Part shown: piece by piece, positions 34,082 to 43,687 of the stretch
Position numbering within the stretch: the first letter of the stretch is position 1
Layout of the letters: every line of letters starts with the position of its first letter
Assembly (NCBI RefSeq): GCF_900176565.1
Contig: NZ_FXEH01000005.1
Location: 521,384 to 585,383, forward strand
DNA: 64,000 bases
Source: Thalassobacillus devorans
GTDB lineage: Bacteria; Bacillota; Bacilli; Bacillales; Halobacillaceae
Direction of reading: 5' to 3'
Notes under the pieces: model-generated
What the model saw: the letters and a program-made list of their open reading frames with translations, nothing else
What the model was told of the DNA's origin: nothing
Database searches by the model: none
Translations under genes and position numbers: made by a program

Positions 34082-35071
34082 TTAAGCCTGATAGCCGTCC
34101 GGATTTTTCTGAAACCAATTCCATGCTGTTCGAATCATGGTGTCGATATCGGAATAGTTCGGACTCCAGCCTAATTCATTGATCGCTTTTTCCGAAGAAG
34201 CAACTAATTGAGCCGGGTCACCCGCTCGACGAGGAGCTACTTCTGCCGGTATCTCATGCCCCGTCACTTTTCTGGCAGCGCCAATTACTTCCTTAACGGT
34301 AAAGCCATGGCCATTACCCAAATTATAAACGGCACTCTTTCCATCTTCCCGTAATTTCTTTATAGCGAGATGATGAGCATCAACAAGGTCAGTAACATGA
34401 ATATAATCGCGGATACACGTCCCATCCTTGGTATCATAATCTTCTCCAAAAATGTAGATGTTCTCCCTTTTACCTAAAGCAACCTGGAGAATAATCGGAA
34501 TGAGGTGAGTCTCCGGACGATGATCCTCTCCAATTCTTCCCTCAGGATCTGCACCAGCTACATTGAAGTATCGTAATACCACATGCTTGATGCCATGCGC
34601 CTGTTCGGCCCATTTCAACATTTTCTCAATGGCAAGCTTTGTCTCTCCATAAGGATTGGCCGGGTTTGTAGCATCTGTTTCCTGGATAGGGATCTGTTCG
34701 GGGTCCCCATAAACAGCTGCTGTGGAGGAAAAGACGATCTTTTTGATGTTATGCTTTGCCATAGCCTTCAATAGACAAACCGCACCATACACATTATTAT
34801 CGTAATATTTCAATGGCTCTTCCACACTTTCCCCTACAAGAGAATCAGCAGCAAAGTGGATGACAGCGTCGATGTTGTTTTCCTCGAACACTTTATCCAT
34901 AAAACTTTCATCCCGAAGGTCACCCTGGTAGAAGACAGCACCGTTGAATAATGCTTGCTGATGCCCCTTCTGCAGGTTGTCCACTACAACCACGTCTTCT
35001 TGTTTGTCTAAAAGCTGTGCTACGGCATGGCTCCCAATATATCCTGCTCCACCACATACTAATACGGTCAT
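34082..35071 (-). CDS. galE: UDP-glucose 4-epimerase
   Basis: A 329-residue extended SDR. The NAD motif GGAGYIGSH is at the N-terminus, followed by DAVIHFAADSLVGESV, FSSTAAVYGDP (catalytic Ser), NPYGETKLAIEK (YxxxK) and RYFNVAGADPEGRIGEDH. It interconverts UDP-galactose and UDP-glucose, completing the Leloir cycle between galK and galT. An AAGGAGG site precedes the ATG, and the gene sits 15 bases after galK. Confidence 0.95.
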   Translation of the reverse strand: MTVLVCGGAGYIGSHAVAQLLDKQEDVVVVDNLQKGHQQALFNGAVFYQGDLRDESFMDKVFEENNIDAVIHFAADSLVGESVEEPLKYYDNNVYGAVCLLKAMAKHNIKKIVFSSTAAVYGDPEQIPIQETDATNPANPYGETKLAIEKMLKWAEQAHGIKHVVLRYFNVAGADPEGRIGEDHRPETHLIPIILQVALGKRENIYIFGEDYDTKDGTCIRDYIHVTDLVDAHHLAIKKLREDGKSAVYNLGNGHGFTVKEVIGAARKVTGHEIPAEVAPRRAGDPAQLVASSEKAINELGWSPNYSDIDTMIRTAWNWFQKNPDGYQA

Positions 35072-35086
35072 TAAAAAGCCCTCCTT

Positions 35087-36244
35087 TTATAACGTCTTTG
35101 CTCCATCGCCAATGTCCACTACATAAAAATCTGCTTCCAGACCTGTACTTTCGTAGTACCTGCGGCCAACATTTTCAATAAAGCGATCGGTTGCTTCCTC
35201 AGGGACAATACTTATCGTACAGCCACCGAAACCAGCCCCAGTCATTCGTGAGCCAATCGCTCCTTCCTGCCAGGCGGCCTCTGCCAATGCATCCAGTTCT
35301 TTCCCCGTCACTTCATAATCGTCCCTTAATGATTCATGGGATTCATTCATCAATCGGCCAAATCCCTCAATATCACCGCTATTCAACTTTTGTACCGCTT
35401 CTACGGTACGGACATTTTCATAAACGGCATGTTTCGCTCTTTTCTGTACTACTTTATCTGAAATCAAATGTTTATGTTGTTCAAATTCTTCCCGTGTAAG
35501 GTCACCTAAGGAATCAATGGCGAGTTCAGCCTGCAATTCTTTCAGCGCTGTTTCACATTGAGATCTTCTTTCGTTATATTTAGAATCTGCCAGGCCTCTC
35601 CGTTTATTGGTATTCGTGATGATCAGCTTCTCATTTTTGAGAACAATCGGAGTATACTGGTAGTCCAATGTATCGCAATCCAGAAGAATCGCATGGTCTT
35701 TCTTACCAAGCCCGCTCGCAAATTGATCCATGATTCCACAATTCACACCTACGAACTCATTTTCTGCCTTTTGGGCAAGCCTTACCATTTCCACTTTATC
35801 TATATCGAGGTGAAATAATTCTTTTAACGCTATAGCTGTGACCAGTTCTAACGAAGCAGATGAAGATAGACCAGCACCATTCGGGATATTTCCATAAAAA
35901 GCAATGTCCACTCCCTGGTTAATCTCATAACCTGCTTCTTTCAGCATCACAGCCACACCGATCGGGTAATTCGCCCAATCTCGTGTTTTATCGTACTCTA
36001 GATTATCTATCTTTGTTTCTATAACTCCCATTTCTTCAAAGTTCATAGAATACAAGTGAACTTTTTTATCGTCCCGTTTCCTGGCAATCGCATAGGTGCC
36101 TACGCTCAAGGCACAAGGAAATACATGTCCGCCATTATAGTCGGTATGCTCTCCGATCAAATTAACACGGCCAGGTGCAAAAAAAGATAACGTGTTTTCC
36201 AAATCACCGAAACGTTCTGTAAACGTATTGCGAAGTTGTTTCAT
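35087..36244 (-). CDS. galK: Galactokinase
   Basis: A 385-residue GHMP kinase with the galactokinase signature [22 protein letters not shown], the ATP loop [13 protein letters not shown], and the C-terminal [12 protein letters not shown]. It phosphorylates galactose at C1. It heads galK-galE-galT, downstream of the GH1 gene, and has its own promoter and AT-rich operator overlapping the end of GH1. The start has a GAGGTG ribosome site. Confidence 0.96.
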   Translation of the reverse strand: MKQLRNTFTERFGDLENTLSFFAPGRVNLIGEHTDYNGGHVFPCALSVGTYAIARKRDDKKVHLYSMNFEEMGVIETKIDNLEYDKTRDWANYPIGVAVMLKEAGYEINQGVDIAFYGNIPNGAGLSSSASLELVTAIALKELFHLDIDKVEMVRLAQKAENEFVGVNCGIMDQFASGLGKKDHAILLDCDTLDYQYTPIVLKNEKLIITNTNKRRGLADSKYNERRSQCETALKELQAELAIDSLGDLTREEFEQHKHLISDKVVQKRAKHAVYENVRTVEAVQKLNSGDIEGFGRLMNESHESLRDDYEVTGKELDALAEAAWQEGAIGSRMTGAGFGGCTISIVPEEATDRFIENVGRRYYESTGLEADFYVVDIGDGAKTL

Positions 36245-36281
36245 CCTGACACCTCATTTTCCTTCAATTTCCCTATTTCAC

Positions 36282-36330
36282 GCTTGTTTCTACTACATTG
36301 TAACATACTTAGTTAATTTAATTAATTATG
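36282..36330 (-). promoter_or_regulatory. galK promoter with ROK-type operator
   Basis: On the minus strand TTAATT and TACAAT can be read 17 bases apart. The spacer and -35 carry the AT-rich dyad TAGTTAATTTAATTAATTA (36310-36328), which recurs at 42518 and 44738. It overlaps the stop of the GH1 gene. Control by the ROK repressor is inferred. Confidence 0.6.
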
Positions 36331-37552
36331 TTTTTATGTTCTTAACTATTTCTTTAAATCTTCTGCCTACTCTATTTTCCTTTCGAACCATTTGGCCTTT
36401 TTCATTCATTTCTAACGTGTAAAGTCCAAAAGGCATCAATTCTTCTTCTGCGCTTTTACCCGATACCCGGTATTCCCAGTCTACTAGATCGAAGAAAGGG
36501 AACCAGGTATAACCAAGCAGGTCTATCCCCTCATTTCTAAGGGAAAAGCAGGCATCGACGGAATCATTCAGCCACTCCACCCTTTCTGTTTCAGATCCTC
36601 TAAAACTGGTCTCCGTAATCATGATAGGGGCTTGATAGCGATTTACCGCTTCCCGGATAATATCCTTTAACTCTTCCCCTGTACCTAAGACGTGGGGATA
36701 GATAATATATCCTTTATCATCCCGTTTCACTTCATGTACACTAAATTGCGGATAATAATTGATGCCAACGATATCAAAGTTGCAATTATGTTCCTTGAAC
36801 CATTTGACTTCTTCTGTAGAGACACCATATTGCAGCATAAGCTGGTATAATGGATGGTCTTCATTCACACGGCCATTTAGAAGTTCCCACATGACAAACC
36901 TATTTTCATTCCATATATCCACCTCTGTCTGTAATGCTGGATCATAAGTGAAGTATTTCTTCGTCGCATCCACATGCACCATCACTGCTTCTGAATCTAT
37001 GGACTGAATGGCCTTGACGGTCTTGATGATTCCTTTTCCGAGTTGCATGATCATGTGGTAAAACCCATGCAGCCCCGTATGATAAGGCGGCCACACACCA
37101 TTCAACCCACAGAACTCTGCATTTACATAGGGCTCATTAAGTGGAGTATAGTATTTCACAATATCGCTGTACCTTTCTGCAAAAGCTGCAGCATATTTAG
37201 CGACACAATCCGGATATCTTCCATTACTGAACTCATTCTTCAACCAATGAGGTGTCCCATAATGCATCAGATCTATAATTGGTATCAAATCCGGGTGCTT
37301 ACGAAAATAATTCATGACTTCATCTACCCATTCCCAGTCAAAGACACCTTCTTCATTCTCCACCTTATACCACGGAATTCCATACCTGATCATCCTGGCA
37401 CCAGACTCCCGGGCGAGATCCAAATCTTCTTTCCAACATTCATAATGCTGGGTCAGTGCATATTCATCTAATGGACGTTCTCCTTTTTCTACCTGGGTTA
37501 CGAACGTGTCCTCAATTCCTACAGCCCAAATAAAGTCCATATTTTGTTCCAT
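36326..37552 (-). CDS. GH1-like family glycosidase (clan GH-A)
   Basis: A 408-residue cytosolic beta-glycosidase-like protein. The TIM-barrel start reads FIWAVGIEDTFVTQ; acid/base Glu is in TPLNEPYVN (Glu140) and the nucleophile Glu in MITETSFRG (Glu314). FDIVGINYYPQF matches the GH1 'NYY' segment. It is shorter than classical GH1 enzymes (about 450) and its final motif differs from ENG, so the subfamily is uncertain; beta-galactosidase or beta-glucosidase activity on imported oligosaccharides fits the context. It follows GH2 after a small attenuator. Confidence 0.8.
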   Translation of the reverse strand: MEQNMDFIWAVGIEDTFVTQVEKGERPLDEYALTQHYECWKEDLDLARESGARMIRYGIPWYKVENEEGVFDWEWVDEVMNYFRKHPDLIPIIDLMHYGTPHWLKNEFSNGRYPDCVAKYAAAFAERYSDIVKYYTPLNEPYVNAEFCGLNGVWPPYHTGLHGFYHMIMQLGKGIIKTVKAIQSIDSEAVMVHVDATKKYFTYDPALQTEVDIWNENRFVMWELLNGRVNEDHPLYQLMLQYGVSTEEVKWFKEHNCNFDIVGINYYPQFSVHEVKRDDKGYIIYPHVLGTGEELKDIIREAVNRYQAPIMITETSFRGSETERVEWLNDSVDACFSLRNEGIDLLGYTWFPFFDLVDWEYRVSGKSAEEELMPFGLYTLEMNEKGQMVRKENRVGRRFKEIVKNIKT

Positions 37553-37576
37553 TTACCGCTTCACCCCTATAGAAAA

Positions 37577-37601
37577 ATCGGATGGCATAATACCACCCGA
37601 T
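37577..37601 (-). terminator. Attenuator between GH2 and GH1 genes
   Basis: On the minus strand ATCGGGTGG pairs with CCATCCGAT (one G-U) around a seven-base loop and is followed by TTTTTC. It would lower GH1 expression relative to GH2. Confidence 0.65.
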
Positions 37602-37607
37602 ATTTGA

Positions 37608-39362
37608 TTATTTTTGGTCGTTGATTTTTTTAATTTTTTCTAATTCGCATTTTGGCTTTCGATCATAGGTTAGTAATCCATTAATCTCCTGTTCCACATC
37701 TGTTAATTGGGTATAGCAATACCCTTGCAGAATCGGCGATTGTTGTAATGCTTCAGTTTGCCTGCGGTATTCTTCGACCAGGTCTTCACTTGTACTTACG
37801 GATGAATAACCCCAGCCTTTTTCACCGATTTCGTAGGCGATTCCCCCATATTCCGTCACCATGACAGGTTCACCCCGATAGGAAAAACCTTCTGCATAAA
37901 CGGGCCGGTCAGCAGCAGTCATCCCTGTTGCTGATTCAATATCTTTAAAGTAATCAGCCATAATGTCTGCCGAACGATAATTATGGACGCCGCAAATGTC
38001 TGAGATCGTATGCTCCCATCCTTCATTAGAAAGAACCGGCCGGGTTGTATCAAGGGATTTGGTTAAGTAATACATACCTAATGAATGATGCTGCTGTTGG
38101 GTTTCATGAGCCACTCTTGAAATACCCCAACTCTCATTCAAAGGAACCCAGGCAACGATGCTCGGATGGCTATAATCCCTTTTAACAGCCTCGCCCCATT
38201 CCGCTGAAATTCTTCGGACAGCATCTTCACTATACTCAGCAGCGTTAGCCATTTCTCCCCATACCAGGAACCCTAGCTTATCTGCCCAGTAAAGGTAACG
38301 TGGATCTTCTACTTTCTGGTGTTTACGTGCCCCATTAAAACCCATTTCTTTAGCGAGGACAATGTCCTGCTTCAAGTCATCATCTGTAGGAGCCGTCAAC
38401 AAAGCACCTGGAAAGTAGCCTTGGTCAAGCACCAGTTTTTGATAGTAAGGCTTATTATTTAAACGGAATTCTCCATGATCAATGGAAACTTTTCGCATAC
38501 CGAAATAACTAGTAACGTTGTCCGTCTCTCGACCACCCTTTATCGATTTCAATTCGACATCAAATAAATTAGGGGTTTCCGGGGTCCAGTACCATCCCGA
38601 GTGGTGAATATTACTACGATCGGTAAACCTGTTCCTTAAATTGAAACTTCGCTTCGTATAGTTTTCAAAAACGGTGGCACGATCAGAAATAATCGTTTGA
38701 CCTTCAAATTGTATGGTCACCTGTAGTTCAACATCTTCATCGATGTCACCAGCGAATTCTGCCTCCAGCTCAATGTCACCGCGATCAATCTGCGGGGTCC
38801 AGCGGATAGAATCGATATGTGTGTTTTCTACTGCTTCCATCCAGACGGTCTGCCAAATTCCAGTTGTTCTTGTGTAAAAGATGGATTCTGGTTTCTCATG
38901 CCAATATTGTTTTCCACGAGGGATTGTTTCGTCTTCGGAAGGATCTTCTACACGAACCACTAGTTCATTGCTTCCTTCTTTGACCGCATGGGTGATATTA
39001 GCTTGGAAAGGAGTGTTTCCACCTTCATGGAAAGTGACCATTTCTCCATTCACATACACCCAGGCACGATAGTCCACTGCCCCAAAATGGAGCAATAGTT
39101 TCTTATCTTCCCAGTTATCCGGGACATCAAATTCACGATGATACCAGACGACGTCATGGAAAGAAGGGTCATTAATACCGCTTTTCTCGGTCTGGAAAGC
39201 AAACGGGACAAGGATCTTTTTCTCTTTTGGAAAAGAGTCATACCATTTTTCTGTTAATCCCTTCTTATTGTCATCAAATGAAAAATTCCATTCTCCATTT
39301 AGATTGACCCACTCTTCCCGTACAAATTGCGGGCGGGGATATTCATTACGAACATTATTCAT
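37608..39362 (-). CDS. GH2-family beta-galactosidase/beta-glucuronidase-like enzyme
   Basis: A 584-residue GH2 enzyme in the order sugar-binding domain (LNGEWNFSFDD, VDYRAWVYVNGE), Ig-like domain, then TIM barrel. The acid/base Glu410 lies in VPLNESWG and the nucleophile Glu504 in MVTEYGG. There is no signal peptide, so it acts on imported oligosaccharides. GH2 covers beta-galactosidase, beta-mannosidase and beta-glucuronidase. The adjoining galactose genes favour a beta-galactoside, though the short form without C-terminal domains is also used by glucuronidase-like members. Confidence 0.85.
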   Translation of the reverse strand: MNNVRNEYPRPQFVREEWVNLNGEWNFSFDDNKKGLTEKWYDSFPKEKKILVPFAFQTEKSGINDPSFHDVVWYHREFDVPDNWEDKKLLLHFGAVDYRAWVYVNGEMVTFHEGGNTPFQANITHAVKEGSNELVVRVEDPSEDETIPRGKQYWHEKPESIFYTRTTGIWQTVWMEAVENTHIDSIRWTPQIDRGDIELEAEFAGDIDEDVELQVTIQFEGQTIISDRATVFENYTKRSFNLRNRFTDRSNIHHSGWYWTPETPNLFDVELKSIKGGRETDNVTSYFGMRKVSIDHGEFRLNNKPYYQKLVLDQGYFPGALLTAPTDDDLKQDIVLAKEMGFNGARKHQKVEDPRYLYWADKLGFLVWGEMANAAEYSEDAVRRISAEWGEAVKRDYSHPSIVAWVPLNESWGISRVAHETQQQHHSLGMYYLTKSLDTTRPVLSNEGWEHTISDICGVHNYRSADIMADYFKDIESATGMTAADRPVYAEGFSYRGEPVMVTEYGGIAYEIGEKGWGYSSVSTSEDLVEEYRRQTEALQQSPILQGYCYTQLTDVEQEINGLLTYDRKPKCELEKIKKINDQK

Positions 39363-39384
39363 CGTTCTCCTCCTATTCCTGCGA

Positions 39385-40218
39385 TTACTTAATACCTGTT
39401 TGTGTAATACCTTTGATCAGTTGTTTTTGTCCGATTAAGAAAATGATGATGATTGGAACAGTAGCGATAGAAGTTAAGGCCATCAACTTACCATAAGAAG
39501 ATACAAAACTACCCTGCTGCATAATAGCAATACCAGTAGTAATGGTTCTCATTTCTGGTGAACTAGTCGCAACTAATGGCCATAAGAAATCATTATAGAT
39601 TGTCATAAAAGAGAAAATGCCCAGCGTCCACATGATCGGTCTGGCAGACGGCAAGACGACTTTCGTAAAAATCTGCCATTTATTAGCTCCATCCAGATGA
39701 GCAGCTTCTTCCAGTTCTTTCGGGAACGAACGGAAAAATTGATAAAGCAGGAAAACACCGAAAGCATTAGCGGTATATGGGAAAATCAATACAGCATAAG
39801 TGTCTAAAAGACCTGCGTTGCTGAACTGCATATATAAAGGAAGGAATGTGATGACCCAAGGAATCATCAATGTACTGATAAACATCGGTAATAATATTTT
39901 CTTAAAAGGCACATCCAATCTGGCAAGAGCGTACGCTGCCATTGCATCAATAAATACAATGATCAATGTACCGGTTATCCCAGCAAACAGGGAATTGAAC
40001 ATCCACTTGAGCACTGGAACATTCAGCCCTTGACTAAGCAGAGTGTACGTGTAGTTTTCGGTGGTAAATTCCTGTGGAAGCCAATTCAGACCACCAGATA
40101 TCGCTTCAATATCTGACTTAAAAGAAGTGGAAAACATCCAGAAAAGCGGGGCGAGGAAAATGATAGCTACAATACTCGCTAACAAGACCAGAAATATTGT
40201 TTTTGTTTTATTCTGCAT
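39385..40218 (-). CDS. Sugar ABC transporter permease (MalG-type)
   Basis: A membrane protein of 277 residues with six hydrophobic segments. It carries the inner-membrane permease EAA loop at EEAAHLDGANKWQIFTKVVLPSARP, which contacts the ATPase. It pairs with the permease encoded just upstream (overlap of 11 bases). The ATG at 40218 follows AGAGGTG. No ATPase gene is nearby, so a shared MsmX-type ATPase elsewhere probably energises the importer, as is usual in Bacillus carbohydrate transporters. Confidence 0.9.
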   Translation of the reverse strand: MQNKTKTIFLVLLASIVAIIFLAPLFWMFSTSFKSDIEAISGGLNWLPQEFTTENYTYTLLSQGLNVPVLKWMFNSLFAGITGTLIIVFIDAMAAYALARLDVPFKKILLPMFISTLMIPWVITFLPLYMQFSNAGLLDTYAVLIFPYTANAFGVFLLYQFFRSFPKELEEAAHLDGANKWQIFTKVVLPSARPIMWTLGIFSFMTIYNDFLWPLVATSSPEMRTITTGIAIMQQGSFVSSYGKLMALTSIATVPIIIIFLIGQKQLIKGITQTGIK

Positions 40219-41116
40219 GATTTGCACCTCTCTTTTTAGTAGAATTGGATACTTTAAATTGAATGATGGATACGACAATCATGATTAATGCCATGACGAT
40301 TGCCATTGCCGAGGCAGATCCCAGCTGTCTTTGTTCGAAAGCTTGCTCGACAATACCCATTAGAAGCACTTCTGTGGAATCGCCTGGCCCACCACCAGTC
40401 ATCAGGTATGGCTGTCCATATATATTGAAGGAAGCAATGGTTGAAGTGATCACAACGAATAACATAATAGGACGGATGGATGGAAGTGTAATATGGATGA
40501 AGTTCTGCCACGCACTTGCTCCATCAATAGCGCTGGCTTCATACAAATCTCCAGGCACCTCATTCAACGCATTGATGAAAATGATCATATTAAACCCAAC
40601 TGTCCACCATAAGGTTGCTGCCACAATGGAAATCCAGGCATAAGGCATGCTTGTCAACCAGGGAATCGGGTCAAAACCCATTTTTACTAAGTAATTGTTG
40701 ATCAGCCCTGAGTTTGTATCTAACAGCCAAAGCCATATGATAGCGATGACAGATACAGAAATGGAATAAGGGATAAAATAAAAAGTTCTGAAATACCCCC
40801 TTAGTTTTGCAGGTAAGCTATTTACCAGCAACGCCAGACCAAGACCTAAAAACACCAATAAAGGTACAGAATAAATGACGAATTGAAACGTATTCCAAAG
40901 ACCTTCAAAGAATAACGAACTCAAATATGAATCCGGGTTAAACAGAGCAATATAATTTTTCAACCCCACTAACGGGCGGTCACTCGATAAAAGATCCCAT
41001 TCATGAAAACTGATATACACCCCATAGACAAGCGGGACCACCAAAAAAGTCATGAACATGATAAAGTAGGGTAAAACAAACAAAGCTGACGTAAAAGAAG
41101 ACTTTCTTGTGTTCAT
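40208..41116 (-). CDS. Sugar ABC transporter permease (MalF/UgpA-type)
   Basis: A 302-residue partner permease with about six hydrophobic segments and the EAA loop YEASAIDGASAWQNFIHITLPSIRP. The N-terminus ALFVLPYFIMFMTFLVVPLVYG is typical. It follows the binding-protein gene after 78 bases that include a stable hairpin. Together with the second permease it forms the channel for galactoside-type oligosaccharides; substrate by context only. Confidence 0.9.
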   Translation of the reverse strand: MNTRKSSFTSALFVLPYFIMFMTFLVVPLVYGVYISFHEWDLLSSDRPLVGLKNYIALFNPDSYLSSLFFEGLWNTFQFVIYSVPLLVFLGLGLALLVNSLPAKLRGYFRTFYFIPYSISVSVIAIIWLWLLDTNSGLINNYLVKMGFDPIPWLTSMPYAWISIVAATLWWTVGFNMIIFINALNEVPGDLYEASAIDGASAWQNFIHITLPSIRPIMLFVVITSTIASFNIYGQPYLMTGGGPGDSTEVLLMGIVEQAFEQRQLGSASAMAIVMALIMIVVSIIQFKVSNSTKKRGANHAE

Positions 41117-41166
41117 GATTTCTACCTTCCTTCTATTACAAAAAATTCTGTTAACTAAATATAGAA

Positions 41167-41186
41167 GGGCAGGTAGCTACCTGCCC
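41167..41186. promoter_or_regulatory. Hairpin between binding-protein and permease genes
   Basis: GGGCAGGTAG and CTACCTGCCC form a perfect 20-base palindrome with no T-run after it. Such hairpins downstream of binding-protein genes often protect the upstream mRNA and keep the binding protein in excess of the permeases. Confidence 0.65.
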
Positions 41187-41194
41187 ATGTTTAG

Positions 41195-42451
41195 TTATTG
41201 CAACCTTTCATCTGCCTGCTTTTGAGCATCCTCTAAGGCGTCCTGGACGTCTTTTTGTCCAAGTAATACTTCATTGATCGCGTTATACAATGGATCTGAA
41301 ATTTGACCCCAGTTTTCTACCTTTGGTGAAAATACAGCATTGTCAAATTGCTTGGCAGCCTCTGGCTGCTGTTTCATTTCCTGGAATTCATCGCTTTCGT
41401 AAGTTGCTTTTGCTGCTGGAGCCTGGCCAGATTCAGCCCAAGCCATTCCGTTTTCACTTACATAAGTCAAGAAATCTGTAATGCCTTCTACTTTTTCATC
41501 GCTGACACTTTCAGGGATGACAAAGTTATGAGAGTTTGCAAACACTGCTTCCTGTTCTGTTCCTAGTTGTGGAACTGGGGCTACACCATAGTTGATGCCT
41601 GAGTCTTCCCATTGCTGCATCATCCAAGGTCCATTAAGATGCATCGCATTTTTTCCCTGAACGAATAATGTAACTTCTCCATCCTGTTGTACATCAGCTG
41701 GAGAAACATTATGTTTTTGGATTAAATCAAGTTGGAACTGGAGAGCTTCCTGAACAGGCTCTGAGGTGAATTGAGCTTCCCCATCGGCATACAATTCTCC
41801 ACCATTCTGACTTACAATTGTAGGGAAAATGAACTGCTGAGGCCATAATGTCGGAACAACAAAACCATATTGCTGTTTATCTTTATCGGTTAATTTTTTG
41901 GCATATTCAACGAATTCTTCCCGGTTAGTCGGTGGAAAATCCGGATCTAAACCAGCTTCTTCAAAAAGATCTTTGTTCCAATAGAACATCAACGGGTGAA
42001 TATCCAAAGGCACACCATACAATTCACCATCGACTGTTGCATTCTCCCAGCCTTTTTCATGGTAAGCATCTTCTTCTACCGTGTCTCCAACGATATCGCC
42101 TAAGTTTTTAAGCACATCTTTGTTAGCGTAGGAAATGATCTGATCACCATGCATGACCATCATTTCCGGCATGTTTTTTTCTCCATTAACTGCTAAATCG
42201 ACTGTTTTGTAGTACTCCGATTGAGGTACAATTTGTAAATTAATATTATAATCTTCCTGAGAGTCATTATATTCGTCGACAATTTCCTTCATTTTTGGTC
42301 CATCGGGTCCAGAAAAAGGTGCCCAAAGAGTAATTTTATCTCCTCCATTGGATCCACCGCCATCTCCTGAATCTCCACCTGAACAAGCAGCCAAAACAAA
42401 AACCATCAAACTAGCAAACAATATGGGTAACCACTTTTTACTTGCTGACAT
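41195..42451 (-). CDS. ABC-transporter sugar-binding lipoprotein (galactoside module)
   Basis: A 418-residue family 1 solute-binding lipoprotein with signal LPILFASLMVFVLAAC (LAAC lipobox). The mature part has ITLWAPFSGPDGPKMKEIV and DGELYGVPLDIHPLMFYWNKDLF. It is first in the transporter-glycosidase transcript and is preceded by a perfect cre site and an AT-rich ROK-type operator. It is paralogous to the orphan binding protein at 30246-31502. The ligand is probably a galactose-containing oligosaccharide, inferred from the neighbouring GH2, GH43 and Leloir genes. Confidence 0.9.
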   Translation of the reverse strand: MSASKKWLPILFASLMVFVLAACSGGDSGDGGGSNGGDKITLWAPFSGPDGPKMKEIVDEYNDSQEDYNINLQIVPQSEYYKTVDLAVNGEKNMPEMMVMHGDQIISYANKDVLKNLGDIVGDTVEEDAYHEKGWENATVDGELYGVPLDIHPLMFYWNKDLFEEAGLDPDFPPTNREEFVEYAKKLTDKDKQQYGFVVPTLWPQQFIFPTIVSQNGGELYADGEAQFTSEPVQEALQFQLDLIQKHNVSPADVQQDGEVTLFVQGKNAMHLNGPWMMQQWEDSGINYGVAPVPQLGTEQEAVFANSHNFVIPESVSDEKVEGITDFLTYVSENGMAWAESGQAPAAKATYESDEFQEMKQQPEAAKQFDNAVFSPKVENWGQISDPLYNAINEVLLGQKDVQDALEDAQKQADERLQ

Positions 42452-42481
42452 ATCCTTGCCCCCTATAATTGTAATAAAATC

Positions 42482-42540
42482 AGAAACCGCTTACAGAACT
42501 CTGCAAAAAATATGATAGTTAATTAAATAAATTAACTATG
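42482..42540 (-). promoter_or_regulatory. cre site and ROK operator before the sugar transporter operon
   Basis: On the minus strand TGTAAGCGGTTTCT (42495-42482) fits the CcpA cre consensus at every position. Upstream lies a perfect dyad, TAGTTAATT-AAATA-AATTAACTA (42517-42539), the best copy of the motif also found before galK and the ROK gene. The transporter should therefore be repressed by glucose and by the ROK protein. Confidence 0.75.
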
Positions 42541-42584
42541 TTGTTAAAACAAGATTACTATTAAACTAGTTTTCTGTCAACAGC

Positions 42585-43664
42585 TTATCTTTTTAAAATA
42601 TCTGGCCTTTTCACCTTTTTGCCTTTTACCTCTACTTCCTGATAAACCCATTCCCCAGTGTAGGTAAGGAATTCCACATCGTTATCTTTTACGAGAATCG
42701 TGTCTTCTGATTTCACCCCCGGTAAGGATGGATTCCATGCGTAAGCTTGATTGCTTTTGATGATATGGGAGGTATTTGGATCAGCTAAAAACTCTCTGGA
42801 GGCATAACCTGTCAGCCCACCTTGATGTAACAACTTCCAATCATCCGGAAATCCCTCTTTTTCATATTGTGCGATACCCGCCTGGATAACGTCACCTGCC
42901 GTGTTACCAGGCAAGGTTGTCACATTCATCATTGCATCAATTCTTGCGACTCTTTCTTTATTTTCCTGCACCTGTTGGGACATTTCACCAAAGTGAACAA
43001 ACCTGGTGACATTAGCTACGAGACCAGCTCTTTCGGCACAAAGCACAATCATTGCTTCTTTATCCAGTATTTTTCCTGTAGGAATCGGATGGCGATAACG
43101 GTAAATCCGTTCATCCGTAGCCACCAGGATAACTTGGGCTTTGATTCCTTGTGCGATTACTTTTGCTGCTAATGCCGCTTCGATTTCATGCTCTGTTTGT
43201 CCTGGTTTGATCGATTTACAAATTTCTTCTACAGCTCTTGCAGCCCTTTGACACAAGTCCCTGTAGCTTTCTATTTCCTTTTCGCTTAGTTCGGATCTCC
43301 ATATACTAAGCTCTTCATCTACTACCTTCCAGTCTTTATAAGGAGAATCTGTCACCATCTTCTTCCCTGATGTAATCTCCTCGATCAAACCATCTGTACT
43401 TTTGAACCAATCAACCGTAGCAACTTCAACCTCAAACGGGAACTGGGAGCATTCCTCTTCTACTAATCTTCTTTTTTCCATTTCAGACGTCACTAAGTGG
43501 GCTTCATCCCTGGTGATGATTAAATCGGCTACTCCCTGGTCAGTAGCTTGTACAATGTGGTTGTACCTTCCTTCCGTTACCCAGGAAAAATTATTACGTT
43601 TTCTCAACAAAATACCATCCAGACTATTTTCTTCTAAGTAAGATCTTACTTTTTGTATATTCAT
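42585..43664 (-). CDS. M24-fold (creatinase/prolidase-like) protein lacking metal ligands
   Basis: A 359-residue protein with a creatinase N-terminal domain (MNIQKVRSYLEENSLDGILLRKRNNFSWVT) and a pita-bread C-terminal domain. Aligned by eye to M24 peptidases, the usual first Asp is Cys/Ala in IVLCAERAG, the second is Asn in ANVTRF, and the first Glu is Asn in AWNPSLPG. His280 (HQGG) and Glu320 (KSED) remain. It is therefore unlikely to be a dinuclear metallopeptidase; creatinase itself shows that this fold can act without metal. It lies between GH43 and the sugar transporter under the same divergent regulator. Its role in sugar use is unknown. Confidence 0.78.
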   Translation of the reverse strand: MNIQKVRSYLEENSLDGILLRKRNNFSWVTEGRYNHIVQATDQGVADLIITRDEAHLVTSEMEKRRLVEEECSQFPFEVEVATVDWFKSTDGLIEEITSGKKMVTDSPYKDWKVVDEELSIWRSELSEKEIESYRDLCQRAARAVEEICKSIKPGQTEHEIEAALAAKVIAQGIKAQVILVATDERIYRYRHPIPTGKILDKEAMIVLCAERAGLVANVTRFVHFGEMSQQVQENKERVARIDAMMNVTTLPGNTAGDVIQAGIAQYEKEGFPDDWKLLHQGGLTGYASREFLADPNTSHIIKSNQAYAWNPSLPGVKSEDTILVKDNDVEFLTYTGEWVYQEVEVKGKKVKRPDILKR

Positions 43665-43687
43665 AGACTCCTCCTATACGATGTCTC

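Noticed and set aside
37043-37471. 142-codon plus-strand frame
   Set aside because: It is antisense to the GH1-like gene and lacks a ribosome site or family motif.
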